A stretch of DNA of 64,000 bases from Ascidia mentula. Lineage: Eukaryota > Chordata > Ascidiacea > Phlebobranchia > Ascidiidae. The notes below the pieces were generated by a model that was not told the DNA's origin, did not search any database, and worked only from the letters and a program-made list of their open reading frames with translations. Below, in pieces: positions 49,401-60,024 of this stretch. The position numbers were made by a program, and so were the translations under genes. Position 1 is the first letter of the stretch; each line of letters begins with the position of its first letter. The DNA is taken from positions 3,038,001 to 3,102,000 of the forward strand of contig OX387203.1 of assembly GCA_947561715.1 (NCBI GenBank), given 5' to 3'.

Positions 49401-52400
49401 TTATTAAATTTAGTTTGAAATATTTTTGTGCATAGGAATATTCAGTGAAAGAATTGGAACTTCAGAATGATCTGCAAGATATGAAAAGCAAGTTTAATGA
49501 ACTGCTACAAACTCTCCAGGAAAGCGAAATAAGAAACTCATCAATTCCGCAAAATGGTTTGTACAATTTTTACAACCTATAAAATAATGTGGTTAAGGAA
49601 TATGACATTGTTACACTGTAGATTGCAGAAAATAAACCACTTTTTGTCAAATTTCATGATAGAATTAGAAAATTTCAGTAAACACAAAAAACATATTTGT
49701 GTATAAAATGCCTAACAAACTGTGTGGAGTAAATAGTATAATATTGCTACACTGTATAGGAAATAATATATCTTTCTAATACTTTGAATACTCTTTTTAA
49801 TGTACAATACCTAACATACAACATGCAATTTTTTTCACGCAAAAATTATGTAACCTTATACGATTATTCCAGAAGCTTCTATGGAAGAAGATGGCCTAAA
49901 ACACAACACACAAATACCTTCTGAAACCGAAAATATTTTAAGGGTAACTACACTTAAATATCTCGGAACTACATACAGACGGCCACTGTTGCAAATATTA
50001 AGGTTTCATCAGTGGCCATCTGTATGCAGCTGACAGAATTAATAATATTGGCTCTTGCTTTTATGTACACTTGAATATGCTTGTCTGTTGTGAACCTTTT
50101 AATCGTGATATACTTTCAGACGACTGTGGAAAACTTGCAAAAGCAGTTGCAAGAAGCCGAAAGCCGCGTTTTACAGGTGACGAATTGCTGTCAATATACA
50201 TTTTAAAAAAATCATAAAACTATGCAGCAACAAGTGTGTGGCCATGGTTGTTTTTAACTTTTTGGCCACAGATAAAACAAATTTGGGAACCGATGGTGTT
50301 AACTAATACACAAGACACTAAGACAGTTACATAGGCTTGATTTTAAAATCTCGCTCCGACATGTCGGGAAAAAGTGGCTGATCCAGCTAGGCTGCAATGC
50401 CTGGGCTGCGAAGCCTGTAAACCTAATGATCTCGATACGATAGCTGTGATAGCCAAATAAGGACCTGCGCAGTGGGGTAATCATGCGATTACATGGAATA
50501 TTACTATATATATGACAGTAAAGCAATTACTAGAGTAATTATGCTGAACGTTTATAATTTTTCAACACAGCAACAAACTCGCGAAGAAGAAATCATTGAA
50601 ATGAATGCAGACAGGATAGAGGAACTCAAACAAACCATAACCAACCTCGAAAATGAACTCCAAGTCACTAAAATCTCAACACTTGAGGCACAAAACGCGA
50701 CTGAAACCGAGCTATTGCGCATGCGCACAAGACACGAGACGGTACAGACGACCTTGGAGGAACTCAAGGAGCAAAATGAGGGAGCGAGGCGGGAGATTGC
50801 TAGTCGGGATCATGAGATAGAGATATGTAAACTGAGATACTCTGAGGCTGAGGAACAATTGGTTAAATCAAAGGTGGATCATGGTTTGTCTGCGGAGGGG
50901 TTCAAGGCACAGATTGAAACGCTGCGTACTGGGAAAGATGACCTAAAGAGAAAGGTTGGCATAGTTTTGTAATAACTGTATCCCATAAAATATGGTGTAC
51001 AAGGTGTATGTAAAGCAAAGATGGCCTATAACGCAAGCTAAAGAAAATGATTTGCAACAAACAAATCATTATCATGTACGCAATTGCGTTCCAATTTCTT
51101 AACTTTTCCTAGCGGCGTATCCCAACCTTAAGACTTTTACATGTTTACCAAAGCAATGAAAATAGTGGAAATCCGCTATGTACCAAGGCGGGTTTTAACT
51201 AACCACGTCAGGGTTGTAATCTTTCATTCAGCTCAACTAACGTAATGTCACATGCCAAGATGCCACTATAGCCTAATGGCCTGAAATTATGTTTTTTTTA
51301 GTCTGTATCACTATAAATGTTCTCCGGAACATGGTGTTGCGTATTTGAATTATATCTTTACTTGACCGAAATCGACGTTCACCGAATGGTATACCACAAA
51401 GTAGATATCACTGTGCCCGTTAGTTTAAAAGTTAGTCCAGTGCCACAATTGCCGCACTGATGAGACCCCATAAGTCGAAACATTGTGCACAACTGTATGT
51501 ATATATAAATATACTAAATATATCCTTTTTTATGCATAGGTTGAAGCGCTTGAAAGCAAAACCACCCTATACGAGGCCCAGATTAAGAAATCTGACGCCA
51601 ACCTCGTGCAACAGAAAGTCGAATACGAGAGCAGGTAATACTCAACACAAGCTATACTGTCACCTCAAATTCTTTGTCTGGCCGTTTGGTAGCCAAGATC
51701 CTTCATATTGTCACACCAAACTGCACTGATGAGACCTCGCAGGTCGAAACAGTGGCCATTTGTTTGTAGCGTATACAATTTATAGTGTTCAAAAATCGCC
51801 AGAATTTCAAGTACTTTTAGCCAAGGTCGGGATGTAGATGTAAACGCTTGTGGTTTTTAACCTTACCTGATGATTTTGACTGCATCCGAAATGCATGGTT
51901 CGTAATGTGTTTATTTTTCAGGATAATAACGCTCGAAAACAAAATAAAACAACTCGAATTTGAACTTGGCGAATCCAGGGACCTCTCCACTACCATTAAC
52001 AGCTGTGATATGAATGGGGTAACATATGCATTAGAATATCATCCTTTACCGACGATTTTGTTGTAATTGACTGAAAGCTTTGCTGTATTGCTGTCCCACA
52101 GGCGTTTTCCCATACTTTGGCTGTGAGACCATATTCTGTTTTTAATATAATCCTATAATTTGTAGCTAACTTTGCGCGGACGTTTTTCGCGCAAAATTGT
52201 TTGATTTTGCCGTAAAAGTTTATTTTTCAATTTGTGTTGTTTGTAGAATGGCACAATTTTGACTCCCAACAAACTGCTTCGTTCACTCAGTGAAGATTGC
52301 CTCTCTACTCCTACCAATAAAATGATGAATCAGAACAACGATTCCCTCAACGATTCCTTGGTAAAGATACACATTTTCATTGTAATCTTTGTGTTACTCG

Positions 52401-55400
52401 TGTGTTTTCCTGCGATGTTTGTAGGGATTATCATTCATACCTACGTATTATATGATCTTTATTTAACGGTAAATGGGAAATTTATGTGCTGTATTTTTGT
52501 CCGTATTTGTGTTTTTATACTGTTAAGTTCATGCATTTACGCATTTACCCGCCGTAACTAAAAGTTTTTGATAAAACACAAACTGGTCAGGTTGTACATT
52601 CAACGGTTTTTTATTTACGTATATAATGCATATATACGTTTGCTATAGTCAATATCTCCCAACACACAATAAGATTTTATCACATGATACAGGAGTTCAT
52701 CAAACCAATGCCGTTGGCGAATCGACAACAACGCGCAGTCCCAAGTCGTGAGTTCTTTAACCAACAAATTTCCAATAGTTACCAATGTCATTGCCGCCCT
52801 GAAAACACCATTTTTTTTTCACAGTGAATTCTACCATGTCGCTGGACACCCCCAGTAATTCTTCGTTGAGTCGAAGCTGCATGAGCGTGGAAAGTAGCTT
52901 GCTTGGACCACCGAACAACAACCAACAACGGGAACAGCCTCCCCACGCTTTCAGTAAGTGTTTTTTTTTAGATTGTCCATTGGGTGAAATTCTGGCACTG
53001 GTTTTCCAGCTTTTGTTAACTAGTCAGATCAAGGGTACCTCCATTCGAACCCTTTTTGTTTTCAGGGGAAAATATTTGGTCGCGAAATATTCGTTTGAGT
53101 CTTACCTGTGGGTGTTTATTGTCTATTAGCTCCTTAGAAACTGTAAGATTTCCAACTATAGGCTACTACTCTCGGAGTACAACCGCACATTGCAAGTGTA
53201 AATGTTTGGTCATCGGTCTGAGTCCACCAAACAAGAAAATCCCGTTTAAACCACATATACCACGTAGTGGAAACGTCGGGATTCGTGTACGTGATACCGT
53301 GGGTTCGAATCCCGACCTTACCAACATAAACTTGTGTTTTCGCAGGCACAGGGGATCTGAGCCATGATTCTTGGCAAGTGTTTGCATCGCCTTCGCATGC
53401 CAGCAACTTTGAACTTTCCAGTCGCAGGATGACGATGGGACCGAATAACTTCGTGCACAGACAAGCAGGAAGACCAAGTCTGCTTGGTGAGTTTGTTCAC
53501 TCGAATGCAGTGTTTCCAAAACTTTTTGGCGATGAAAATGCCCAGCAGTGTTTCCCAAAACGTTTTAGCGCCAGAATATTCTGGCACTAAACGACCCAGC
53601 AATCCACAACAGTCACGGTTTCCAAATACGCGCTATGATTTAAGTAGGATCTTAGAAACCACTGATTGGAATCATTACCACTCTTGCTTAGTAGATTTTT
53701 AATGGAATAATTTAACAATCATCTGTGGGTTTTTACTCTGAAAAGTTGTGGAAATTTTGTTCAGTGAACCTTTCGCAGAAAAACATCCTCCAACGTTACT
53801 AGTAGGAATCCTAATATGAAGGATTTATGGCATGAGTAAGATAGTGGCTTGTAGATGCAAGTGTGCTCACAATTTTCTGTGGAAAATGAGTTTTATTTGA
53901 TGCGCTGGTAAGTCCACCTTTCTGCTTTCTGCTCGTTGCACAGGAACTTTGTCCCAAATTAAAACAACTACGGTCTAGCGCACAACGACATGCACAATAC
54001 CAAACTTTCATCGGCCAAAATTGCAAACTCTGCAGCCAAGCAACGCATCCAGGTCCGCGCAATCAATCATTGTATTACAGGCTTTTCTCGGCGCACTTCC
54101 TTCGAAAACGAGAAGGCTCTTTGGGAGGAGATTTCTATTTTGCAAAGCCAGCGTGCCAGGGACAAGAGTATGATAAACTCATTCGGCACGTCTGTGTTGT
54201 CATTGTCATTTCTGTCTTTTTTCTTCGTGCAGGGCATGCGGGCTGGCAGTGTTTGCGCCACCGCATGACAAGACACATTTCACGGCATAGCATGGACGCA
54301 TTGCCACTATGTCGCATTATTTCTATGGTTTTCTTGGCCATGCAAGAGCTCTTTATTCGCCGCGTCACTCTTGCGCCTCCAGTGTTGCGCCCAGAGTGTC
54401 GCAAGTTCGAAAACACATTGAACTGTAGGGAAAAATACGCACGGCGGTTGCCATTGTCAGCAGAAACAACATTGTTATAATCGCGCTAAATATTCGCATA
54501 GTTCGGATGTTTTCAGATGTCAAACATTCTTTCTACTAACACCAAAAGTATATTCACTGTCAGTCAATTACATCAGTTGGTCATAGTTTCTTGTTGCCCA
54601 ATTAGGAGTCAGGCTGAACAAACCTGTTATACTGAACCCTGCCCCAACGCACATCTACCATCCAAAACAAAAAAGTCACGATAACGTAAATTTTAATGAG
54701 AATAACATGTAGTCGTAAAACTATTGCATTAGATAACGACGTGGTTCTCGACATGTTCAATAAAGGTAACTCGCTGCCAACGCCTAACAAGAGTATGCAG
54801 GAATTTTCAATGGAATTTAACGCTTTTTTCGAATATTTTCTCCATCTAACCTCTAACCCTTCAATAACTTCTCAACTTTTGCTACTCGCGGTCTTATTGG
54901 AGATCTCCATGTCACGGAATGTACGCGCAGCAACAGACGGCATCATATGCCTCTCTTTTTGCTTTATATATCTTTATACTAACTTATCATTGCTATGCCT
55001 TTGAAAAGTGACTGCATGTTTTGCTATGGAAGCTCGAAGTTACTAATCCACAGCAAGGCTGATAACCTGCATGGCTAGCGCTGTTATAAATACAGAATAT
55101 GTGCAACGGTATCTTCCCCTTTTACGTACAATTGTGACATATATTGCTTGTATTGACTGCTTGGGTACACTTCAACAAGCTTGATAAGTGTTTTGCAACA
55201 ATACACCCCTAAACCCATCGTTTAAAAAAACATAGATGGAGAATAAAATACGTTTTGACACGCCGGGTTACAAAAATCTCTAAATCGTTTTTGTGTCGAC
55301 GTGTGCAGGACTTCCAGTTCTTGAGGAGCCGAACGATCCAAACTACTCGTGTTCGCTCAAGCGAATCGCCGAGTTGCAGGATAGAAATTCTAGACAACCG

Positions 55401-58383
55401 TCTCATTTAAAGTCGTCTTATCCAATAGAAACCCAGGTAATTAACAGATTATAATGCCAACTTCGTTCCTTTTCAAAAACGAACGTAACCGTTCTCCCGT
55501 CAAAACATTTGGATGCTGAACACCCTACTTGAGACATATTCATAACTCAGCAAGACATTATTAGTTTCTTAAAGTATGCATTCAACGAAGCACATACTGT
55601 TACAATTTACCGCGTACTTTAAACATCAGCCGTTTTTTCATATTTCACGTCAACTCCTAGCGCATGTGTATTTTCAACGGAACCACAAAACGATTCCATG
55701 TTTATTAATAGAGTTTCAAGAACAACGACAACCCCGCGAGCGTGAGTCGTCTTACCCCTGTACTACACGGCGTGTTTTGCACCTAACGTTTTCTCAGTTT
55801 TCACGTAGTTGTGTGCGGACATTTGTGTGTTTAAAATTTGACACGGCGTGTTCGCACTCTGGGCGTGGTCGGTTTGACATAAACATTTCCGAAACAGCTT
55901 CAAAAACATGTTTGAAATCTCCCATTTCTCTTGCAGGGGAAAACCCCAAGCAAGTGTGACGAAACAATCCGTATCGGAAAAGCCAATGAGACGATGAAGC
56001 GAGTGGACGAGGTCAAAGAAAGCGGGCATTCGAAAGAGAAAATGTTCATCAGTGAGTTGTTGTTTAACTTCAAAACGTTGCCTGTCTGCTTTTGTGCTTT
56101 CAGTATGATTTATAGTGTGTTTCTATTACCTTTTGAGAGCTTACAGAGTGTTTCCTTGTATAAATTCATATCACTAATTTTAGGCTCTTGCGCTCCACGA
56201 ACGAAGGTATTATATTTTTTCCGCCGTTGGCATTTGCAGTTGTTCAAATAGAGGCGTTTCGTAATCGCGATTTCTTCAAATATTGAAAAATAATTGAGAT
56301 CCATAGCTTGCAGGTGCTAGCCTAGCGATCACTGTATACTTTCCGTAATGGCAATTTGCACACAAAGCACTGGTTGATCCCGTTGTCAAAAGCTAGTGCT
56401 TTGTGTAAATCACAATTTATCCGTTTGTGTGTTTACCGCATATGCAGGGCCCTTGCGCTTACTGATGTGTCATATATTGTAGTTCGGTCACTGCCTGGTT
56501 ATCGTTCGTCATCGTCGTTGCAAGCTAAACGCGACCAGCAGAGGGCGCCATCAGCAATGCACGGGACTAAACGGAAACAAGTTCCGACACTGGAACCAGA
56601 CATGAGATGGGACATAACTTCACCAAAGGTAGAAAACAGTGGTTTCATAAACATTACTGCAGAGGTGGCCAACATGTTCTTATTCAAATGGTGTGTGGAT
56701 TGCACGCCTGTATATATATGCACCTTATGATGTTTCCTTAGTTGCCATATCCCTAAATACACACCTTGAAGGCTTAATTTTTTTAATATTTTTAATATAC
56801 ACCCCATCTACAACATCTGTTGTGCAAGTTTTAGTTTTGATACGGGAATATGTGCTGAGCCAAAGAAATTTCCATGACGTTTTACCACCGCTATGTAACT
56901 TATATTTAACAGAGTCGGAGAGAGACGATTGCGGGTCCGTTCGCCACAGCTTCGTCTATCAACAAATTCACCGCCAAACACACCAACGAAAACCGGGTAG
57001 GTGAAACCGGCATTGGGCCTGATTTATCTCACATAGATAAAATTGTTTCAACACTAAAGAATAATGATATTGGTTGACTATATATGTTTTGCCACCGTCA
57101 CTCGTATAATAACTCAGCCAGTGTTTCACAACAGACAATAATGAGCTAATCTTATGTAACCAAAATATTAGGAAAACCCATAGCGCTTTCTATTACCCAA
57201 CCTGTTACACTCGTTTTGGTTACAAGGTTTACACGTAAAACTTACATATTTACACACGAATGGACAGAACAAAGCGCAAAAAACGTCAGATAACTCCTAT
57301 TGGCGGCTGAATTGCGTAGCAGCCATTTAAAATAATATGTTTTTTTTTTAGAGAGTAACCCGCCAGAGCATGGCGTTTGAGATAACAAACACACCGCCTG
57401 TCAATATAGGAAGCAGAAGACGTCGCCCTCGAAAGTCACCGCCAGCCCATTCCACACTTGCAGGTAAAATGACTATCTCGTGTACGTTCAAACATGTTGA
57501 GTTTCTGTGACTTGAAATTGCGATCAACATATATGCATTTATTCTGTGTTTTTTTCGCGCTATTGAGCGACCAGAGCCTTAATTGTCCCCGTCGGCCGGG
57601 CTGTGTTCAACTTGAAATTATACGCAGCTCACGCTAAGCAAAAAAAATTTGTGGCAGCCCTGCCTAGGAACATCTTATACGTGCCTTTAATGCTTGACAG
57701 CAAACTTTTACTACCGAAAGTAATTTGTATTACGACTGCCACAAATGATCAACTTTTACTCAGACAAACCCATGCTTTTAAATACGCTTGGAACCATTAC
57801 TATGAGTTCTGTGAGCTGAGTACAGATTGTTTCCCCCTAGTTTGGTACCCATCGGATGACGGTGATTATATAGTCACCACAAAGTGGAAGTCTTTGTCTG
57901 GCCGTTTGGCCGGCAAGATCGTCCTTAGTCACATCAAGCTGCACTGATGAAACATTAGGTCGAAACAGTGGTCCTCTGTATGCAGCTCACATAAACCCAT
58001 ACTTACCCTCATTTTTCCAGCTTCAAGCAAACCGAGCAAAAAAACGCCTGAAAAACTCGTTACTACCCGACAACGAGCGAAGGAATCCGGCAAGCGAACA
58101 CCCAGTCTGGTAAGATTTCGCGTTTAAAAAAAATTAATTTCAACGTGCAACACAATAAATTCAAAGCTCTTCTGTCAAAAAAACGTTTCAGTCGTACTTT
58201 TCCTGATGAAGGTCGGTTGCATAACGAGTGAAACGTCGACCATGTAAATTATTTTGCCAGAAGAACTTTGAATTTATTGAATATAATGCCTGTCGGCGTT
58301 AGCAACAAAATGTCAACATGTAACTTTCAACACAGATGGACCGCATGAGAAAACCGCTGGGTCGTCTTAATCCAAAGAAATGA
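43409..58383 (+). CDS. numa1: NuMA (nuclear mitotic apparatus) homologue lacking an N-terminal hook domain
   Basis: Thirty-eight phase-matched exons; total 4344 bases, 1447 residues. First exons: 43409-43432, 43684-43755, 43958-44102, 44158-44266, 44326-44431, 44645-44749, 44942-45053, 45134-45192, 45460-45576, 45801-46083. Last exons: 55309-55436, 55937-56051, 56483-56628, 56913-56996, 57352-57463, 58021-58109, 58336-58383. The first ~1,000 residues are continuous heptad-rich coiled coil. The C-terminal part carries NuMA-specific blocks: KRIAELQDRNSRQPSHLK, RKQVPTLEP, RQSMAFEITNTP and basic KPSKKTPEK/GRLNPKK tails, matching human RIAELQ.RN..PPHLK, RKRVSLEP and RQSMAFSILNTP. NuMA binds LGN and dynein at the cell cortex and focuses spindle poles. 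Human NuMA begins with a ~150-residue hook domain that contacts dynein; here the first exons (MSPAPGTPIINYK) align just after it. Remaining exon positions are in the next feature. Confidence 0.9.
48501..48686. repeat. tandem duplication, two units of 93 bp
   Basis: AAAGCTCTAGGCTAAATTTT at 48501 recurs as AAAGCTTTAGGCTAAATTTT at 48594, and the two 93-bp units match at about 90 percent. It lies in a NuMA intron just before the exon at 48710, so the acceptor tract follows the second unit. Confidence 0.9.
49969..50029. repeat. hairpin made of inverted ends of the hammerhead repeat family
   Basis: Arms 49969-49988 and 50010-50029 (ending GGCCACTG and starting CAGTGGCC) pair over 20 bp with two mismatches around a 21-base loop. 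The arms match the end sequence AGCTGCATACAGATGG-CCACTG seen in other family members. The minus strand has CTGATGA but GCAA in place of GAAA, so it is a decayed or rearranged copy. Confidence 0.65.
51450..51504 (+). ncRNA. hammerhead ribozyme copy, weakened stems
   Basis: Core CTGATGA (51457-51463) and GAAA (51477-51480) are present. Stem II is only GAC/GTC. Stem III is ACA/TGT enclosing the palindrome TTGTGCACAA, with A as cleavage nucleotide; stem I pairs poorly. It lies in the NuMA intron 50955-51539. Confidence 0.5.
51719..51771 (+). ncRNA. type I hammerhead ribozyme, nearly intact
   Basis: Core CTGATGA (51726-51732) and GAAA (51746-51749). Stem II GACCT/AGGTC with loop CGC is perfect. 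Stem III ACA/TGT is short, U is at the cleavage position, and stem I is ACTGCA against TGTAGC with one G-U and one mismatch. The upstream 50 bases (TTTGTCTGGCCGTTTGG) are shared with the copy at 57937. It lies in the NuMA intron 51635-51921. Confidence 0.6.
53250..53325 (+). repeat. tRNA-like segment, possible SINE head
   Basis: GGTTCGAATCC at 53302-53312 is a perfect internal B box. TACCACGTAGTGG about 45 bases upstream resembles an A box. The T-arm pairs over four bases, but acceptor and anticodon stems are not convincing. It lies in the NuMA intron 52954-53345, immediately before an exon, and no poly(A) tail follows. Confidence 0.45.
53508..53590. repeat. two short direct copies of a hAT-end-like motif
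   Basis: GCAGTGTTTCCAAAACTTTT and GCAGTGTTTCCCAAAACG occur about 37 bases apart in a NuMA intron. They resemble hAT terminal repeats, but no partner end or target duplication was found. Confidence 0.4.
56282..56368. repeat. dispersed repeat fragment (partner at 15661-15745)
   Basis: Same family as the STAT-intron copy, with CCTAGCGATCACTGTA and TTCCGTAATGGCAAT. It lies in the NuMA intron 56052-56482. Confidence 0.7.
57937..57987 (+). ncRNA. type I hammerhead ribozyme with damaged stem II
   Basis: Stem I AGCTGCA/TGCAGCT is perfect. The core CTGATGA and GAAA are intact. Stem III ACAG/CTGT is perfect around loop TGGTCCT, with A at the cleavage site (GUA). Stem II (AACATTAGGTC) pairs poorly, so activity is doubtful. 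Upstream sequence from AAAGTGGAAG at 57881 is shared with the other copies. It lies in the NuMA intron 57464-58020. Confidence 0.65.
58154..58278. mobile_element. 125-bp foldback element with 21-bp inverted ends
   Basis: Ends 58154-58174 and 58258-58278 (AATAAATTCAAAG...TCTTCTG and its complement) match at 20 of 21 positions. Between them lies CCTGATGAAGGTCGG...GAAACGTCGACC, which resembles a hammerhead core without proper stems. It lies in the last NuMA intron. Confidence 0.6.
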
Positions 58384-60024
58384 AAACCCTATAAAACAAC
58401 TCATCATCACCATTTCCAATGCTAATATTAACCATCCGTAAATCAGTTCAAGGTGTGTTAGGTTAACCAGTACTGTCCGATATTCTGATATAAAGACGAA
58501 ACTTGTGGCATTTACTGTCGCCAACAACGCTGCCAATGTGTATGAAGACGAAACTGCCGATGTGTAGCTTTAAAAAAACTGCCAATGAATGCGTTGAAAT
58601 CTTTTCCTTCGGCTGTATCTCCACCGAAACAAAAAGCAAAACTTTTTGAGAGGTACTATTGTGTGTGTTGGTATTACGCGTCTTGGGATTGGAACTTTCC
58701 GTGTGATTCGGCTTTTTGTCAGTGTGTTTTTAACGTCAGCACCATCTATATATAGGCTTATTTTACTTGTACTCTGCGTTTACCGATCAACACAATGTTC
58801 TGGCTTGCGTCTTATTATCTGTTCACATATTTCATATCGTTGTTGTGATTGCATCTATAGTTTCTGTAAATAAACGCTTTGCAACCCTTTCTTCGAACAA
58901 TATTAGGTTAGGAGTCTAGGAGTTTAAAATAGGTCCATTGTTTTTGTGTGGAGTGAATTTCCTTTTCTTTTAAAAAAAATTGAGTGGCCTATTTGTTAGC
59001 GACAACGCTTCAGTAGAGGTTAAACACACCCACGACCTGGAATTGCGGGACCAATTAGAAGAAAGAATATCTTTATTTCTTGTGCTTTTAAGCGCGGTGT
59101 TTGATTTGGTTACATCCCCAAACATACTTTTTCCTGGGTCCACACACTGGTTGAGGAACACTGTTATCTAAACAACGGTATCGCCGAGAAGATCGTTTAT
59201 TCAGTACTGTGCGACTTTTCGTGTACGAAATGTACTCAGCCAGTGCCCCGAGAATCACTTTTTTTACATTTAGTACTTTAGGGAACGAATCAATCTACGA
59301 ACGATGAGAGAAATAAGGAACGAACGGAAACGAACAATAAATATCTGGAACATGTAAGTTAACAAATGCCGGGCGTTCCGGAGATTCCCAAACCAAAGCG
59401 CTTTTGCTCCAAGGGACAAAGAAGCAAACATGCGAACACTAGGTGGCGCATGGGATTTGTTTTCTCCTGCCACCAAAATAGTGGCGGGAAAAAAACGTAC
59501 AAAACCCATGAGCACGCGGTCGACTGTGGATTAAGTGCAATTATCGTATACCAGGTCTTGGAACGCGAGAAAGAAACAGTTGAAATTAACAAATAAACGT
59601 ATGTGGATGTTATACTCCTCGACATACAAGGTCTAATAGTAATAAAACTTGGATACGACCACGAATCAATGCAGCTTGCATGAAACGCGTCTGTAAGATT
59701 TCTATGTTTTGTTGTGGTTCACTAAAGTTCATTTTGCTTGTCGCTACTTTCATACTACAAGCTTGGGCACGCAAACAAATTTCAGGTCTAAATTTGAACT
59801 AAATCGATTGGATATTGCGCGGCATGCGCAACTGAAAATCCTTAACGGCCGAAAGCAAGGCAAGGTAAACGCACAGAAATGTTCCACGCCAAAGTAAAAT
59901 CATCACTGGCAATACAGGCGCTGAAAGTACGAGTATCAGTATTTGTATCTCAAATAATAATTTGCTTTCTGGACAAAATCGCGCGTTGGGAAAAGTCACA
60001 TGAAAAGCCCTGTCGTTAGTTTGT
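58384..60024. other. convergent 3' intergenic region
   Basis: About 1.6 kb between the NuMA and DGK stop codons. It holds the 3' UTRs of both. Small open frames on both strands show no conserved features. Confidence 0.6.
58869..58874 (+). terminator. likely poly(A) signal of the NuMA homologue
   Basis: AATAAA about 485 bases after the TGA. No earlier AATAAA was seen on the plus strand in this 3' UTR. Confidence 0.55.

Larger units (their letters stand above)
46397..54167 (+). other. numa1: NuMA homologue: middle exons (list)
   Basis: Exons 11-31: 46397-46479, 46550-46651, 46878-47055, 47445-47557, 47628-47744, 47842-47968, 48079-48158, 48303-48438, 48710-48822, 49205-49294, 49436-49556, 49873-49943, 50120-50176, 50571-50954, 51540-51634, 51922-52018, 52247-52360, 52693-52747, 52825-52953, 53346-53486, 54081-54167. 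The coiled coil ends about exon 26. Exons 27-30 are Ser/Thr/Pro-rich with likely phosphorylation sites (TPNKLLRSLSEDCLSTPTNK). Exon 31 can be skipped without changing frame. Confidence 0.85.

Noticed and set aside
53941-53985. Segment after cacag at 53945 as a NuMA exon
   Set aside because: In the required phase it meets a TAG after 11 codons, and the only donor before it (GTCTAG) is poor; the exon at 54081 fits better.
58201-58245. CCTGATGAAGG...GAAACG as a hammerhead
   Set aside because: The bases between the two core parts do not form stem II, and GGTCG/CGACC pairs across the core instead.
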